This document shows, one piece after another, positions 10,355-22,300 of a DNA stretch of 64,000 nucleotides (within the stretch, counting starts at the first letter, position 1; each line of letters begins with the position of its first letter). A model generated the notes under the pieces. The model had not been told where the DNA came from, searched no databases, and saw only the letters and a list, made by a program, of their open reading frames with translations. This DNA is from Brienomyrus brachyistius (taxonomy: Eukaryota > Chordata > Actinopteri > Osteoglossiformes > Mormyridae), in contig NC_064534.1 in NCBI RefSeq assembly GCF_023856365.1, positions 12,916,536-12,980,535 on the forward strand, read 5' to 3'. A program made the translations under genes and the position numbers.

Positions 10355-13300
10355 GTGAGTAGTCTCTCTTCTCCTACCTTCATAGCTGTGCCATGGCTGG
10401 AACAGGAACTGCTGAGATGCTTCCGGAGTTGAGAACCAAAATGTCCACTCATGTTTTATACAGTCACACCAGTCAGCATAAGGGCGGGACCAGCCATCTT
10501 CTAACATCTGTTGATCCCGCCACTTCGCTATCAAACGGCCATCAGCCAGCAGGGAGGAAGCAGCATTATGAGCAGCTAGCACAGAGTTATGTGGGAAATA
10601 TGGAGTAATTACACCACCATCCGTCAAGGCGAGGCAAGCCCGACATCATAGGGAGAGATAAGGCTGTCGGCAGTGGCTGGCCTCCCTCGTGACTCGGAGG
10701 AAGAGTCAGGCCTGATAGCCCCACGCTTGGCTGAGGCCAACTCATCTTGCTCTTCTCAAGATGCTCATTTGGGGGTGTGGGGGATCCTCTAGAGCAGCGG
10801 CTTACAGCTGCATATCTGGATTGCTGGTTTTCCAGCTGCCACAGGCCATGATAGATCCTTCAGAAATGTTGGAAGTGGCGCACAGGTATGGAAGACAAAC
10901 ACAGGTATGAGAGAGAGGCGCTGGTATTGAAGAGGTGCAGAGGTATGGAAGAGGTGCAGAGGTATGAGAGAGGGCCACAGGAATGGAAGAGGCACGCAGT
11001 TATGAGAGATAAGCACAGGTATGGAAGAGCGGCATACGCATGGGAGAAGAGCACAGATTTGGGAGAGGGGCACAGGTATGAGAGAGAAGTAGAGATATGG
11101 AAGAGTTGCAGAGGTATGGAAGAGGGGTGCAGACATGTAGGTGGGGCACAGGTATGGTAGAGGTGCAGGGGTATGGAAGGGGGCAGAGATATGAGAGAGA
11201 GGCACAGGTATGAGAGAAGGGCAGAAGTACGATAGAAGGGCATAGGTGTGATAGAGGGGCACATGAATGGAAGAGGCACACAGTTATGAGACAGAAGCAG
11301 AGGTATGGAAGAGGGGAACACATATGGGAGAAGCACAGATTTGGGAGAGAGGCACTGGCATGTGAGAGATGCACAGGTATGAGAGAGGGGCAAAAGCGCA
11401 CCCTAAATGTCTATGTGCTCCTGCCTAGTCACCACACCCTGAAACTGTGTGACAACTCCACTGCTTTACGCCCTTGTGTGGAAATGTCTCTTAATAAAAC
11501 ATTCTATTTGGTTGGCTTGGCTTCATCCCATGTTCAGATTTATGTATTTTTTTAACTGAAGCATCTTTGACTGTTTGAAAGAGTAAGTGCTCTGGGTTTC
11601 TGGTGAAATTCTCACTGGCCAGCTCTGCGTTAAACACAGACTCTGGTTGTATTCTCAGTGGTATGACATCTGTGAGTGAGTGATGGCTGATGAGGGAATC
11701 AGAGCACCTTCTGCCAGCTGTTTGTGAGGCGTATGGGACTGTAACACATGCCACTGTCTGGCCATGTGATTCAATGATTTCCATGTCTGGCAGTACGATT
11801 CCACACGTGCCGCTAAGCAGTTTCTGTGTCTGACCATGTGATTCCACACGTGTTGCTAAGCGATTCCTGCATTTGGCCGTATGATTCCACGTGTGTCACT
11901 ATGCGATTTCCGTGTCTGATCATGTGATTCTACATGTGTTGCTAAGAGATTTCTGTGTTTGGCCATAAGATTCCATGCGTGTTGCTAAGCGATTGCTACG
12001 TCTACCCGTGTGATTCCATGCGTGCTGCTATGGGGCCGTGGGTTCCAGCATTCTACCGTGTCTTGGCACGGCCCAGCAGGGGCCAGAGCGGAGACGTTAG
12101 CTGGACGTGAAGTGAAATGCGGTTCTGCTTGCTTTGGCAAACGCAAACCAGAGCTCCCCCTTTTCCATGCCTCCCCACCTATTCCCAAGATGTGGTGCTG
12201 GGGTGGGCCGAGGGGGGGAGGGGGGGGGTTTCGGACGGGCAAGTAAGCAGCACTGGCCTGCTCGCTGGCTGTAGCTGTACCTGGGGGATGGGGATCTGGA
12301 CCAAAGGCCAGGCAGTGAGAAAGGCTCACATGACTGGTTCTGGGGTGGGGGTCCATTTCAGAGTCATTAATCACTCTGGGCCGCACAGGGACTCTGAGCT
12401 TGCCGATTCCTCACTAGAGACAGTTTGTTTATTCATGTCACAGCAGAATGTCCCCCCCCCACCCTGCCTGAAGCTGCAGGCCTCCGACCCAGCCATGTCC
12501 CCCCTCCCTACCGTGAGAAGTGTGTCTATGGTGTGTCCGTGTGTTTGTGCCATATATGTGGAGAGGCCTTGTAACCCTCCTCTGCCATCCGTGCATGCCT
12601 GCGAGGGCTTCCACATCACGGCCCCAGTGCTGACCGCAGATCCCGCAGAGACAGAAAAATGCGATGGTGCATGGGAGTCTCGCTGTATTTATATCTGGGG
12701 GCCCGAGCTCCTCCATGGTGGGAGTCTCCCACTCCGATCCGGCGGGGTTAACTGCGCCGCTTCCGTCACGCCATGACAAATTCCTCCCTGGCCTCCTGTG
12801 CCGTTTCTGCAGTATTTGGAGCCTGTTTTCTTTGGTTCATCTGCTTGCTCGGTCACTCTACTCCCTCCCGTCCCTCCACCCCCCCCCCCATTCTCATTGT
12901 TTCCGTGGGCCGGTCTACATGTGCTTGTCATTTGGAAACGGTGGCGAGCACTTACACATACGTGTGGTCAGCCCTGTAATCAGGAGGAAATGAACACTGG
13001 GGAATTACAGGCCCGCCCTGGCAGTAGAGGGGAAAAGGGGGCACTTGGGCCCTTTACAAGCCCGCCTGGGCAGTGGTGGGGGGGTCACTCAGGCCCTATG
13101 CAGGTCTGCCTAACGCGTGTGCTATTATGGACATCTCAGACTGGCCTGGCTGCACCTCAGACTGGCCTGGCTGCACCTCAGACTGGCACTCTCCAAACCC
13201 TCCCTCCCCCTGGTGGCATGGACGTGCAGCAGGCTCCTGTCACCTGGCCGCATCAATAGGGGGCACTTTGCCTTAACGGCTCCTTTTGCTTCCTGAGGGC

Positions 13301-16300
13301 CACTGGAGCGCCCTCCTCTGGCATGGGCCGGCTGCCGTTCACAGGGGCATCATTCCCATCAGGGCTGCTCCTCCAAAACACTGGCCAAGCCCCTCCCCCC
13401 CAACCCTAATATACCTCAGTGTGCCCTGGGGACCAGTGGCCTCCCGGACATTAAAGTTTCCTTTCTACAAAGCCTTCAGCTGGTCCCAGGAAGCTTTGGC
13501 CCTGCTGGATTGGGGACAGACACAGGCCCCCTGAATGAGGCCTGTCCCACTAACGAGCTGTGGACAGATCCCTGGGTCCTGTCCCGGCGCTGATGTGAGG
13601 TGCGGTAATGACATTAATGAGCTGAGAGGGGGCCTGGCCGCACTCCAGCCCAGACCCCGCTGCTCCAGGCAGGACACAGGACAGTCCAGGCGCAAGGGGC
13701 CCTCATTACTGCCCGGTTTGAGCCACAGGTGGAGGCGGTCAGAATTAGGGAGCAGGGGGGCAGAGATGGGAGACCACGTATGCCTGAGGTGGGGTGTGCC
13801 CTGTGGGCCTGGGTTTGTAGCCTGTATGTGGTGCTGCTTGTGATTGGTTTACATGAAAGGTCTCTGCGCAGCTGATTGGTTGCTGAGGGATGTAAGGAAG
13901 GTCTGCTTTCTGATAAGCTGTGTTAGTTAGTGAGGCGCTGGTCTGAGCTCGATTCTGCCCTGGGCAGTGGAAGTGGGCGCTTTCCAAGTAAGGAATGACT
14001 CGCTGCCGCTCTGTTGATGTCAGGAGCGTAAGGCATTTCCCCATAGAGGACATGTGTCAATGCTAGTGCTAACACTCGCGGGACTTCCTCTGGAGGCTCC
14101 CCAGGTTGGAGCAGACCTATGAAGGACCAGGCGAGAGGGAAGGCAGAGGAAGGCGGCCCAACATGTAGCCTGCCGCTCCTGCTTAGCGGGTGTTAGACTC
14201 TGATTTCCACTGGCTGCCTTGGTGGGGAGGAGCAGCTCCTGAGCTAAGTGCTGTGCTTTGCGGGGACCTGGGGGCCGAGCTGCCAGGGGCCCACCACGGG
14301 GAAGGGAAGGGGGCGGCGGCCGCGGTCCAATTTCACTGACTATCCGGAAAAAATAAACCCCCCCCCCCCCCAAAAAAAAAACAGCTGAGTGGGCAGGAAG
14401 CTGGTAGGCTGGTTCCTCTCAGACCAGCCGAGGGGCCGTCTGTTTATTTACCCGTGGACGCCTCCCCAGCCCTAGGGCCTGGCGCTGCTGGGTGGTGGGG
14501 GGGGGGGCAGGCCCAACATGATGCATGGTACCCGAGTAGAGGGGGGAGCAAGGAGGAAGGGGTTAAGTGCACGAGTGTGTGGAAACTAGAAGGGGGGGTT
14601 GGGGGGGTTGATAGACTCCAGATGTGTCTGGGAGATAAACTGAAGGAGAGGGGAGTGTCCACATTGCGGGCCCAGCTCCGCTGCACAGCGGGGTCTGCGA
14701 AACGGCGATCGCACCACCTCACACGGGGACGGACGGTGCGCATCCAAAAATCCACATCAACACCAGTGTCCCGTTCTCCCTTGTCCGGCCCCCAGCACAC
14801 AGATCCTCTGCTTCCCCCCCCTCCCTTCTCAGGACACTGAACGTGACTCACTGGGGCAGTCAAGGGGGGTGCTGCATGGATGCTCACACATGGTCTGTAA
14901 CGATACTCCCACCCGCAGTGTGTATGCCAGCCGGTTTCCTGGGGGCCCTGGTGGCTGTAGAGACCCGGCTTTGCGTTTCCATGCGGCACGTCGACTGTCT
15001 GCGCCGGGCTGCTGCCCGGAGGCATCTAATAGCCGCTCATCTTCTCTTAAATTCACGTGGGGCTTGTGGGTATATACCTCACAAAACGATACCCAAATTG
15101 TACATCATGATTACAGACGTGTATGAATGCTGTATGATATTATGTATGTGTTTATTTATAAACATTCTGTTTTTCCTGGGGGGTCCTGCTTTCGTTAGGG
15201 AGTCTTTAGCGAATCCTGTTACTCGTGAACGCTTTGGCATTTGTTTGATTGCCCCTGGAAGGTCCTTCCATGGAATGTTCTGTAACCGCTGGTTTGTTAG
15301 CTTATGTAATGCACTTTTGCTAGTTGACGCCGGTTTGTGTCTGGGCGAATCTATATCAGAGCTGAAGGTATCCTGCGTCTGTTAGACTCTGTTTTAAGGT
15401 GCTTATCCACTGCAGAGGTGTGGTACTTTTGGTACTCTCCCTTTTCCACTGACTTCTGGCCGAGTACCAGTACCAAAAGTGCCAACCCAGCTGGGGTTCC
15501 TCTTTGGTACTTCGGTACTTAGGGGTGCAACTTGAAACGCTTTCTTTGTTGATTGTTTATGCAAACAGCCTGCTGCTGAAACACAATGCAAACGGCGCCT
15601 TGAAAACAATTGCGAACTCATAAAAAAAAAACGATATAGTAATAAAACATTAATTGCTATCTGGTTGGAAGAAGAGATCAACACCCTTTGTTGAGGCTCG
15701 CCCCTTGCACTCCCACGTCCCGCAGGTAGAGGGCACACACAGCACCTTGGAGTACTGCAGCACGGGCACCCAAATCGTAGGAGACATAAGACTAGGATTG
15801 ATCTAGGAAACATTCTAAACACGACTGCATGTCTCCGTTCTGGTTTTCCTCCCTTAGCACTGTTGGTACCACAAGCCAAATTGCAGCCAGCTGAGTCCAG
15901 AGGTGCCGGCTTTGAGACTTTTCCATCTGAGCTGCGCTGCACAGCGCCCCCCCTCTGCAGCCGTGGTCCTCGCTCGAGACGTCTGCCCGCTGTTCTTAAA
16001 AACACACGGTATCGGAAGGATGGGGTTGTTGGTTTTGGAATCCAGTCACTGCCTTGTTAGTGTTCAGCCGTGGCGGGAAGACCTCCGTCTTCCTTGAAAG
16101 CAAATAGAAGCTTCTGGCACATCCAGTGTGGCGTTCAGCAGGATGCAGTGCGCAGCCCTCTGTGTGACACTTCCGCAGTTAATCGCGGAGCCATCAATCA
16201 CTCACCGGCGCACTGCTGATTGCGTGGGATTGCGGGCCTTAGGTGTAGCGCTGCCTGGGAGGGGGTGCACTGCATTGAATAGCGGCCCCTCAACAGCAGC

Positions 16301-19300
16301 TCTTTGCCTCGATTAGTTAATCTGGGGTACACAGAAAAAGAAAATAAAGGGAATAATCTGTGGTCGGAGGCAGGAAAGAAGGAAATGAGTGGAAAAATAA
16401 GCGCCAAGCAGATCCCGGTTTCCTGTTTTGTGGGGGAAGGCGCGAGTACGACTGTATTACAGAGCTCCCATTGTGAGTAAGTGTGTGCGTGTGCGAGCAC
16501 AAGAAGCGGGGAATGGTAGGGGGTGGGGGGGGGTGCAATTACATAGAGCTGATTCTGTTCATAACTGCCCCTCCTGTCGTGTTCCCTGTGCCCTGGTTTC
16601 CCGGGGAAAAGCAGTTGGTGGGGGGGGATGGATGAAGAAAAGGGAAACCTTAAAAATAAACAAAATGGGGGCCCCCGCATTTGCGCTAACGAGACAGGAA
16701 ATGACACAAGGCGCAAAAAATGAGCTCTGTCGGCTTCCAGTCGGGCCAAGGTGCCGGCTATTGGCTCCAAGTCCCGCCCCTGGGCCACGCATACATACCA
16801 GCCCTCTTGCACGGGGTCAGGCCTGGGCTCGCGATCCGGGTGGGGGGGACGGAGGGCCAAAGAGGAACGGAATGCCCCCTACTCCTTGTTTTTAATGGCT
16901 CTCTTTTAATGGAGCGAAACAGGAAATTCTTAATTCCCGTCTGGCGATAATGAGGGCCTGTGGCCCCGGCTGCAGTAATTCTTTCAGCGCTCCCCAGGGC
17001 CGCGGGCCGAACAATGTCCCCGGCGCGCCCCAGCCCCCGCCGCTGACCCCATAATGGGCCACTCCACACCGAGGCCCTTTGGAGCAGTTATCTTCATTAT
17101 GACCCTCCCCTTTCACAGCCATTCTGCTTCCGCCGACATCGCCCGGCTTGCCCGCCTTTTGCCGAACCCCAGAGTGTCGCTGCCCCAGCCCAGACAAAAC
17201 GGACCCCTTGGGTCAGCAGTATTCATCAGGCGGGGGGGGGTTGGCGAGGCACAATCAAACACTCGAGCATTGCTGCTAACGGCTTGTTCTGCCTAGTGCT
17301 GGATAGATTGAGGAAGAATGGTGAAAGGGGTGGAGTTTGGCGGGTGACTCGTCGGGTCTAAACCTCCCAATGGGTGGAGGCGCCATTTCACTGATTACTC
17401 TCAACAATTTTAAATTGGATGATTGGTGTATAATGTGTTTATGTTGTGCTTAGGGTGATCACAGCATAGGCCATTAATGGGTGTGTGCAGTTGCAGGGCA
17501 GGTACATACAGGAGGTGGTCAAACGAAGAATAAGAGCTTGTTGCACTCTCTTTTGGGCCTGTCTGTGGCTCAGTGGATTCACTGATCGAAAGGTGGTTCA
17601 AATCCCAGAGCTGGCAGAGTGATTACAACACTGGGCTCTCGTGCAAGGCCCTTGATCCCCTATTTGTACCAGGGACTGTGTGACCCTGCATTTTCAACAA
17701 AAATAATAATAATTGTATGTCACATAGGATAATGGTTTAATGTAAAGATAAGCTGGTCAGTTAAGGGGGGTTAGCATTGCTCATTTTGCTTTTCTTTCAA
17801 ACAATGATGTCATTCTGTCAAAGCATGCTCTTTCCATTTAGAGGCTCTGTTATGATAGGGGAAGCGGCGCGATCTCGCTCCCTGATCTCAATGCCCATTT
17901 CTTTTGCTCTCTTTCTAAGCTTGCTTTGGCTCTGTAAGCGGTTATGATGGCCGTCATCATTATCCGCCTTCTCCCTCATGTAGTTCCAGAGAGACAGAGG
18001 CTTTAGATAAACAGCGTCTGATGCCATATTGCCGCCCATCTGGACGCAGGGTTGCCCCCCCCATCTGGACACAGGGCCAGTGATAAGGCCGTATTTCAGA
18101 CCTGTTGATAATCGCAAGGCCGAATCGCATGAGGCCTCGGTCGGCAAGGCCGTCTCTTGGAGAACAGGAAGCTCCAGGGATAGGCCAGCGATGCTCCTGC
18201 TTAGCGCAGCAACAGTAACATCCCAAAGAATGACAAGTCGCCCATACTTCTCAAATGGGCCACTGACTAGCCACTTAACGGCTTCCCCTAGTCGGCGTCT
18301 GTCCCCTGCCGCCGCTCTGCCTGTGCGGCAGCAGCATCAAGAGGAGGAAACCACGGCTGGTGAGGGGGGAGGGGGCACCTTTTATCAGAACACTAATGGG
18401 TCCCAGGGTACCAATGAAGGAAAGTTGCCTTATTGTTCTCCTTGGCCTAGTCAACACCTAGGCTGCAGCTGTCAAGCAGCTAAGAACAGATACAGAACAA
18501 CGGGAGCCTTCCAGATAGCACATGGTGGGAGACACACACAGAGCTGTAACACGAACACGAATCAATGCTCCTACACCCATATTCACCTGCTCGTCATCAC
18601 ATTTGAAGATTAATTCATAAATATAGATAAAAGCACAAGCATATGTAGATAATGAGCTCAGGTAGAAATTCCCACCCCTTTTCTCGGTGAGTCGCTTGCC
18701 TACGCTAATACTCGCTAAGACATGTGCTAAGCTATATCAGAAACGTTAGAAGCGTGTGGTTTCTCGACTCCAAAAATGAGGCGGTCCAGTGCTGGGCAGA
18801 TCTCCCCTAAATGATCCGACCCTGGTATGGTGCAGCGCACGCTCTCCATTCCTCAGCAGCCAGCTCTGATTTGAGTAATAGCCGTGATTATAGCCCCCAG
18901 TGAGCAGTTAGCCAACGCTCGAGAAAACACATACTCACTCCGGATACCGCACTCTGATATTTAATCTATTTTCAAATATATATTCCATCAGAACTTTTTT
19001 AAAAATAACCCTTAGGGAGTGAGTTCTGGCTCCTTAGCTTTGAGGATGGGGACTCGTCTGGGGCTGAGGCTTCTTGCTCTTGCTGGCGTGACATGGTGTG
19101 GTTTGCGACATGTGTGCCATTGGGATCAGCGGTATTAGTGACGCTTCAGGAGGTCTCTAACTCGAGCGCTAATTCTTTTAGCATACGCTTTGATCAGAAG
19201 TGACTTCTAGGTCGCCGCATGCTAGCAGGCTGCCTGTAGCGTAACAGAGATATTCAACGTAAACAGCTGTCCGGGTTTTACTGTGCATGGTGCTACTTAA

Positions 19301-22300
19301 GTACGTTCAGCATATATACAGAGCGTCTACGAAAACACACAGGGTCCATGTTGAGGCAGCTGAAGCCAGAAGCCTCCAGTGTTTATGGATTTTACTGCAG
19401 TTTGAAGTAGCGTGTTGAGTTCTTTCTTTGGTGGGGAGTGTGATTTTGCAGTTCTGGGTGTAAGGGGAAACTTGTTGGACCGTGAGTCATGGCCGAAAAT
19501 CGACTGGGGTTAGGAAGGCAGATTCAGAGTACAGACTCCGATAGGGTGTAGTGTACGTTTCCCAGGGAACTTTTTTCCCATTGGCTCGGCAGGCTACTAG
19601 CTAGTGGCCAGCATAGGTGAAGTCTGGCAGTAGTGAAGTGGTGGACAGGGTGGACAAGTGAAAGGCCTGTTTTTTTTTGCCCAGAGTTCCTACTTCGTAC
19701 CATATCTCTTGGCGAGAAAAGCATGTGGCTCCCAATGCTGTTACCGTTTGTGTAATGACCCTCCCGGCCCTGCTATTCCCATCTGACCAATAAAAGCTTT
19801 CCTGGAGTACCAGAGGTTAATTTTCAGGCTGGGGGGGGGGAGGTGGAGCAAGGAGGTTCAGGGATGCCGCTGAGTAGTTTAACACATGGGTGTGGGTAAG
19901 CAAAAGGGAAGAGGGTGGAGTAAAAATTGGTGAGGGGGGAGGCAATATCGAATAAGATCTTCAAAGGCGGTTTGAGAAATTAATATTTATGGTTTGGCAT
20001 GTGCTGGTGTAACTTTATCATGGGAAGAGTGACTTTAAAGCTGAGTTGTTAAGCAGCTTCCCTCTGGTGGTCTTCCATCCCTCTGGCGTTTTCCCTTGAC
20101 CTTGTGTTTGCATGCTTGCTGCCCCAAACCAGGTGGCTCGAAGCTTTACCCCTGTCCGGTGCTGACGTGCAGAAATATGACGTTTTCCACACCCGGGGGA
20201 GACATGTGATTCCTCGTCCTCTATAAACCGCTGCCGCAAGCCATGTAAAAATGCAGTTATTAAACTCCAGAAATATCGAGCTGTAGCACCCAGCTCCTAA
20301 CCGCATGAAATGTCTCAAAAGCAGAGTAAGTTGGAAATCTCGCATGCACAGGCAGCACTATCGCCTGTGTTGGCTGTTACTGGGTATTTCTGTTGAGGTG
20401 CTCATGCTCATGTTCTCTGCACCCCCCCCACCCCCCCCCCATTCTTCCTGCAGGGACCTGAAGAACAATCTGATCAGCACCATCACCCCCGGTGCCTTTC
20501 GGAGTCTGACCAGCCTCCGGAAGCTGTGAGTAGGACTTCTCTGTCTCGGTCTGACATTTCAGAAGCTGACGGACACAGCAGGTGTCCCTCTCTCCGCCGC
20601 ATGACCCGGGACAGGTGCCGGCAGGACAATGTGCATGGCGCTGTTTGTGCACGAGCTCCGAGGGGAAGACGGGGCTGCCAGAGCCACACAATGCAAGGCA
20701 GAAATAGACTCCAGTGAATGAAGCAAAGGGGGACAGAGCTGAAGCCAAGGGTTGCGCTGCACTGACAGCCGCAGGCAGGAGGCCCTGTGTGCCTGCGCCT
20801 CCCAGGGCTTCTCAGACAGGGTTAAATGAAAGACCGTGTGCTTCTGGAAGCTCCCGGCTTTCTGGGGAAGCGGAGGGGACAATGAAGGGAGGGACTGAGC
20901 TTCGAACTATTTAAAGCATCCTGCCAGGTCACATACCAGGAAAGAGGACAGCAGAAATACCAGCCATTGTAACAATCACGTATGGGACAATAGCACATGG
21001 TATTCTGTTATGCTGGCTGCGAGATAAAATAATTATACAGATACACTGTACATTGGGGACAAAAGAAAGAATGAAGTATTGAGAAAGATGCATGAATACT
21101 GAAACAATATAAGGTGATCATGGAGATGGTTCCAGGTTGTTCATGTTGGTGCATCTGTCTCCTGGTTCTTCTCAGGGACCTTTCTGACAACCGGATTGGC
21201 TGCTTGACTCCAAGCATCTTCCAGGGCCTGACAAACCTCACCAAGCTGTAAGGGCTCGTGTGGCACATGTACACGTTCGTATCCATTGCCCATGATACCC
21301 GGCTTTGCTAGAAGACCTAGGTGTCCCCTCTTTTTGCTCTACAGGAACCTCTCTGGAAACATCTTCTCGTCCATAGAGTCAGGGATTTTCCAGGAGCTGC
21401 CCTCGCTGAAGCTGGTGTGAGTTACTGGTTCTGTTCATGGAAACCATCAAGGAGAAATGCAGTTATAGCGTGCCTGTCTTTCGGATTTGGCCGGCCGAAC
21501 ACTCCTGCACACTGCTGTTTATTGTAATTGTTCAGCTGGCATGGCCCGTTGAGTCTCAGGAGAAGTGCACAGCACATGCTGTCAGAAACGTGTCCCGAAG
21601 GGGTAAATCACTCTGGCAATTCACTCCGCTCCTTCAGGAACTTCAACTCCGAGTTCCTTTCCTGCGACTGCACCATGCGCTGGGTGCCTGTCTACTTCCG
21701 CTCCAGCTCCGCGCGTCTGGGGGAAGAAACTGTCTGCTCGTATCCCAGAAGCCTCCACGGGAGGCCGTTACGCGGCCTGAGAGAGAATCAGCTGACCTGC
21801 GGTGAGTGATGTTTGATGTGAAAAAGTATGGTAACATCATAACCAGGCGTAAATGTTTTCTGCTTCCGCTGTGTCCATGAGCCTCAGTTTCCATCTTTTG
21901 TATCTGATACTCCAGAACAGCATAGCACTGAGCCTGTAGCTTATCCCAGGAAGTACAAGGCATTTACAAAAACATTTACAGTCATATTTTCCCTATGATG
22001 AGTGCAGGACTTCTAAATGCCAGGCACACGGTGTATATTCGGAGGTCTGGGGAACCTGTGACTGCATTAATGCGTTGCTTCACATTTGTAATTCAACTTC
22101 AAATAAAAATTTTAAACAAAAGCTGCAAATATTATGATAAATGGTTACATTTCAAGATATGTTTGCAATCAGCCCGTTATTTATATAGCAAATGGTAAAG
22201 AGCAAATATCCATCTGTGAAAATCTGTGACCTCACCTATTTGGAACTGGCATCAGGTTTCCCTCGAAGCCTCCGCACTGGATTAAACAAAATGCTCTAAT

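Larger units (their letters stand above)
10355..20453 (+). other. adgra2: adgra2 intron 2 (10.1 kb)
   Basis: Lies between two in-frame LRR exons. It contains 19-bp and 43-bp tandem arrays (10.87-12.04 kb), three copies of a 21-bp repeat near 13.13-13.19 kb, a palindromic repeat near 15.4-15.53 kb and a SINE near 17.6 kb. GC-rich blocks at 12.0-14.9 and 16.6-17.2 kb have no convincing exon. Large early introns often hold enhancers, but none can be named here. Confidence 0.8.

Noticed and set aside
10789..11401. Three overlapping minus-strand open frames of 130-177 residues rich in Leu, Ser, Pro, His and Tyr
   Set aside because: They are translations of the 19-bp minisatellite, so the peptide repeats every 19 residues in each frame. 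No start context or splice support.
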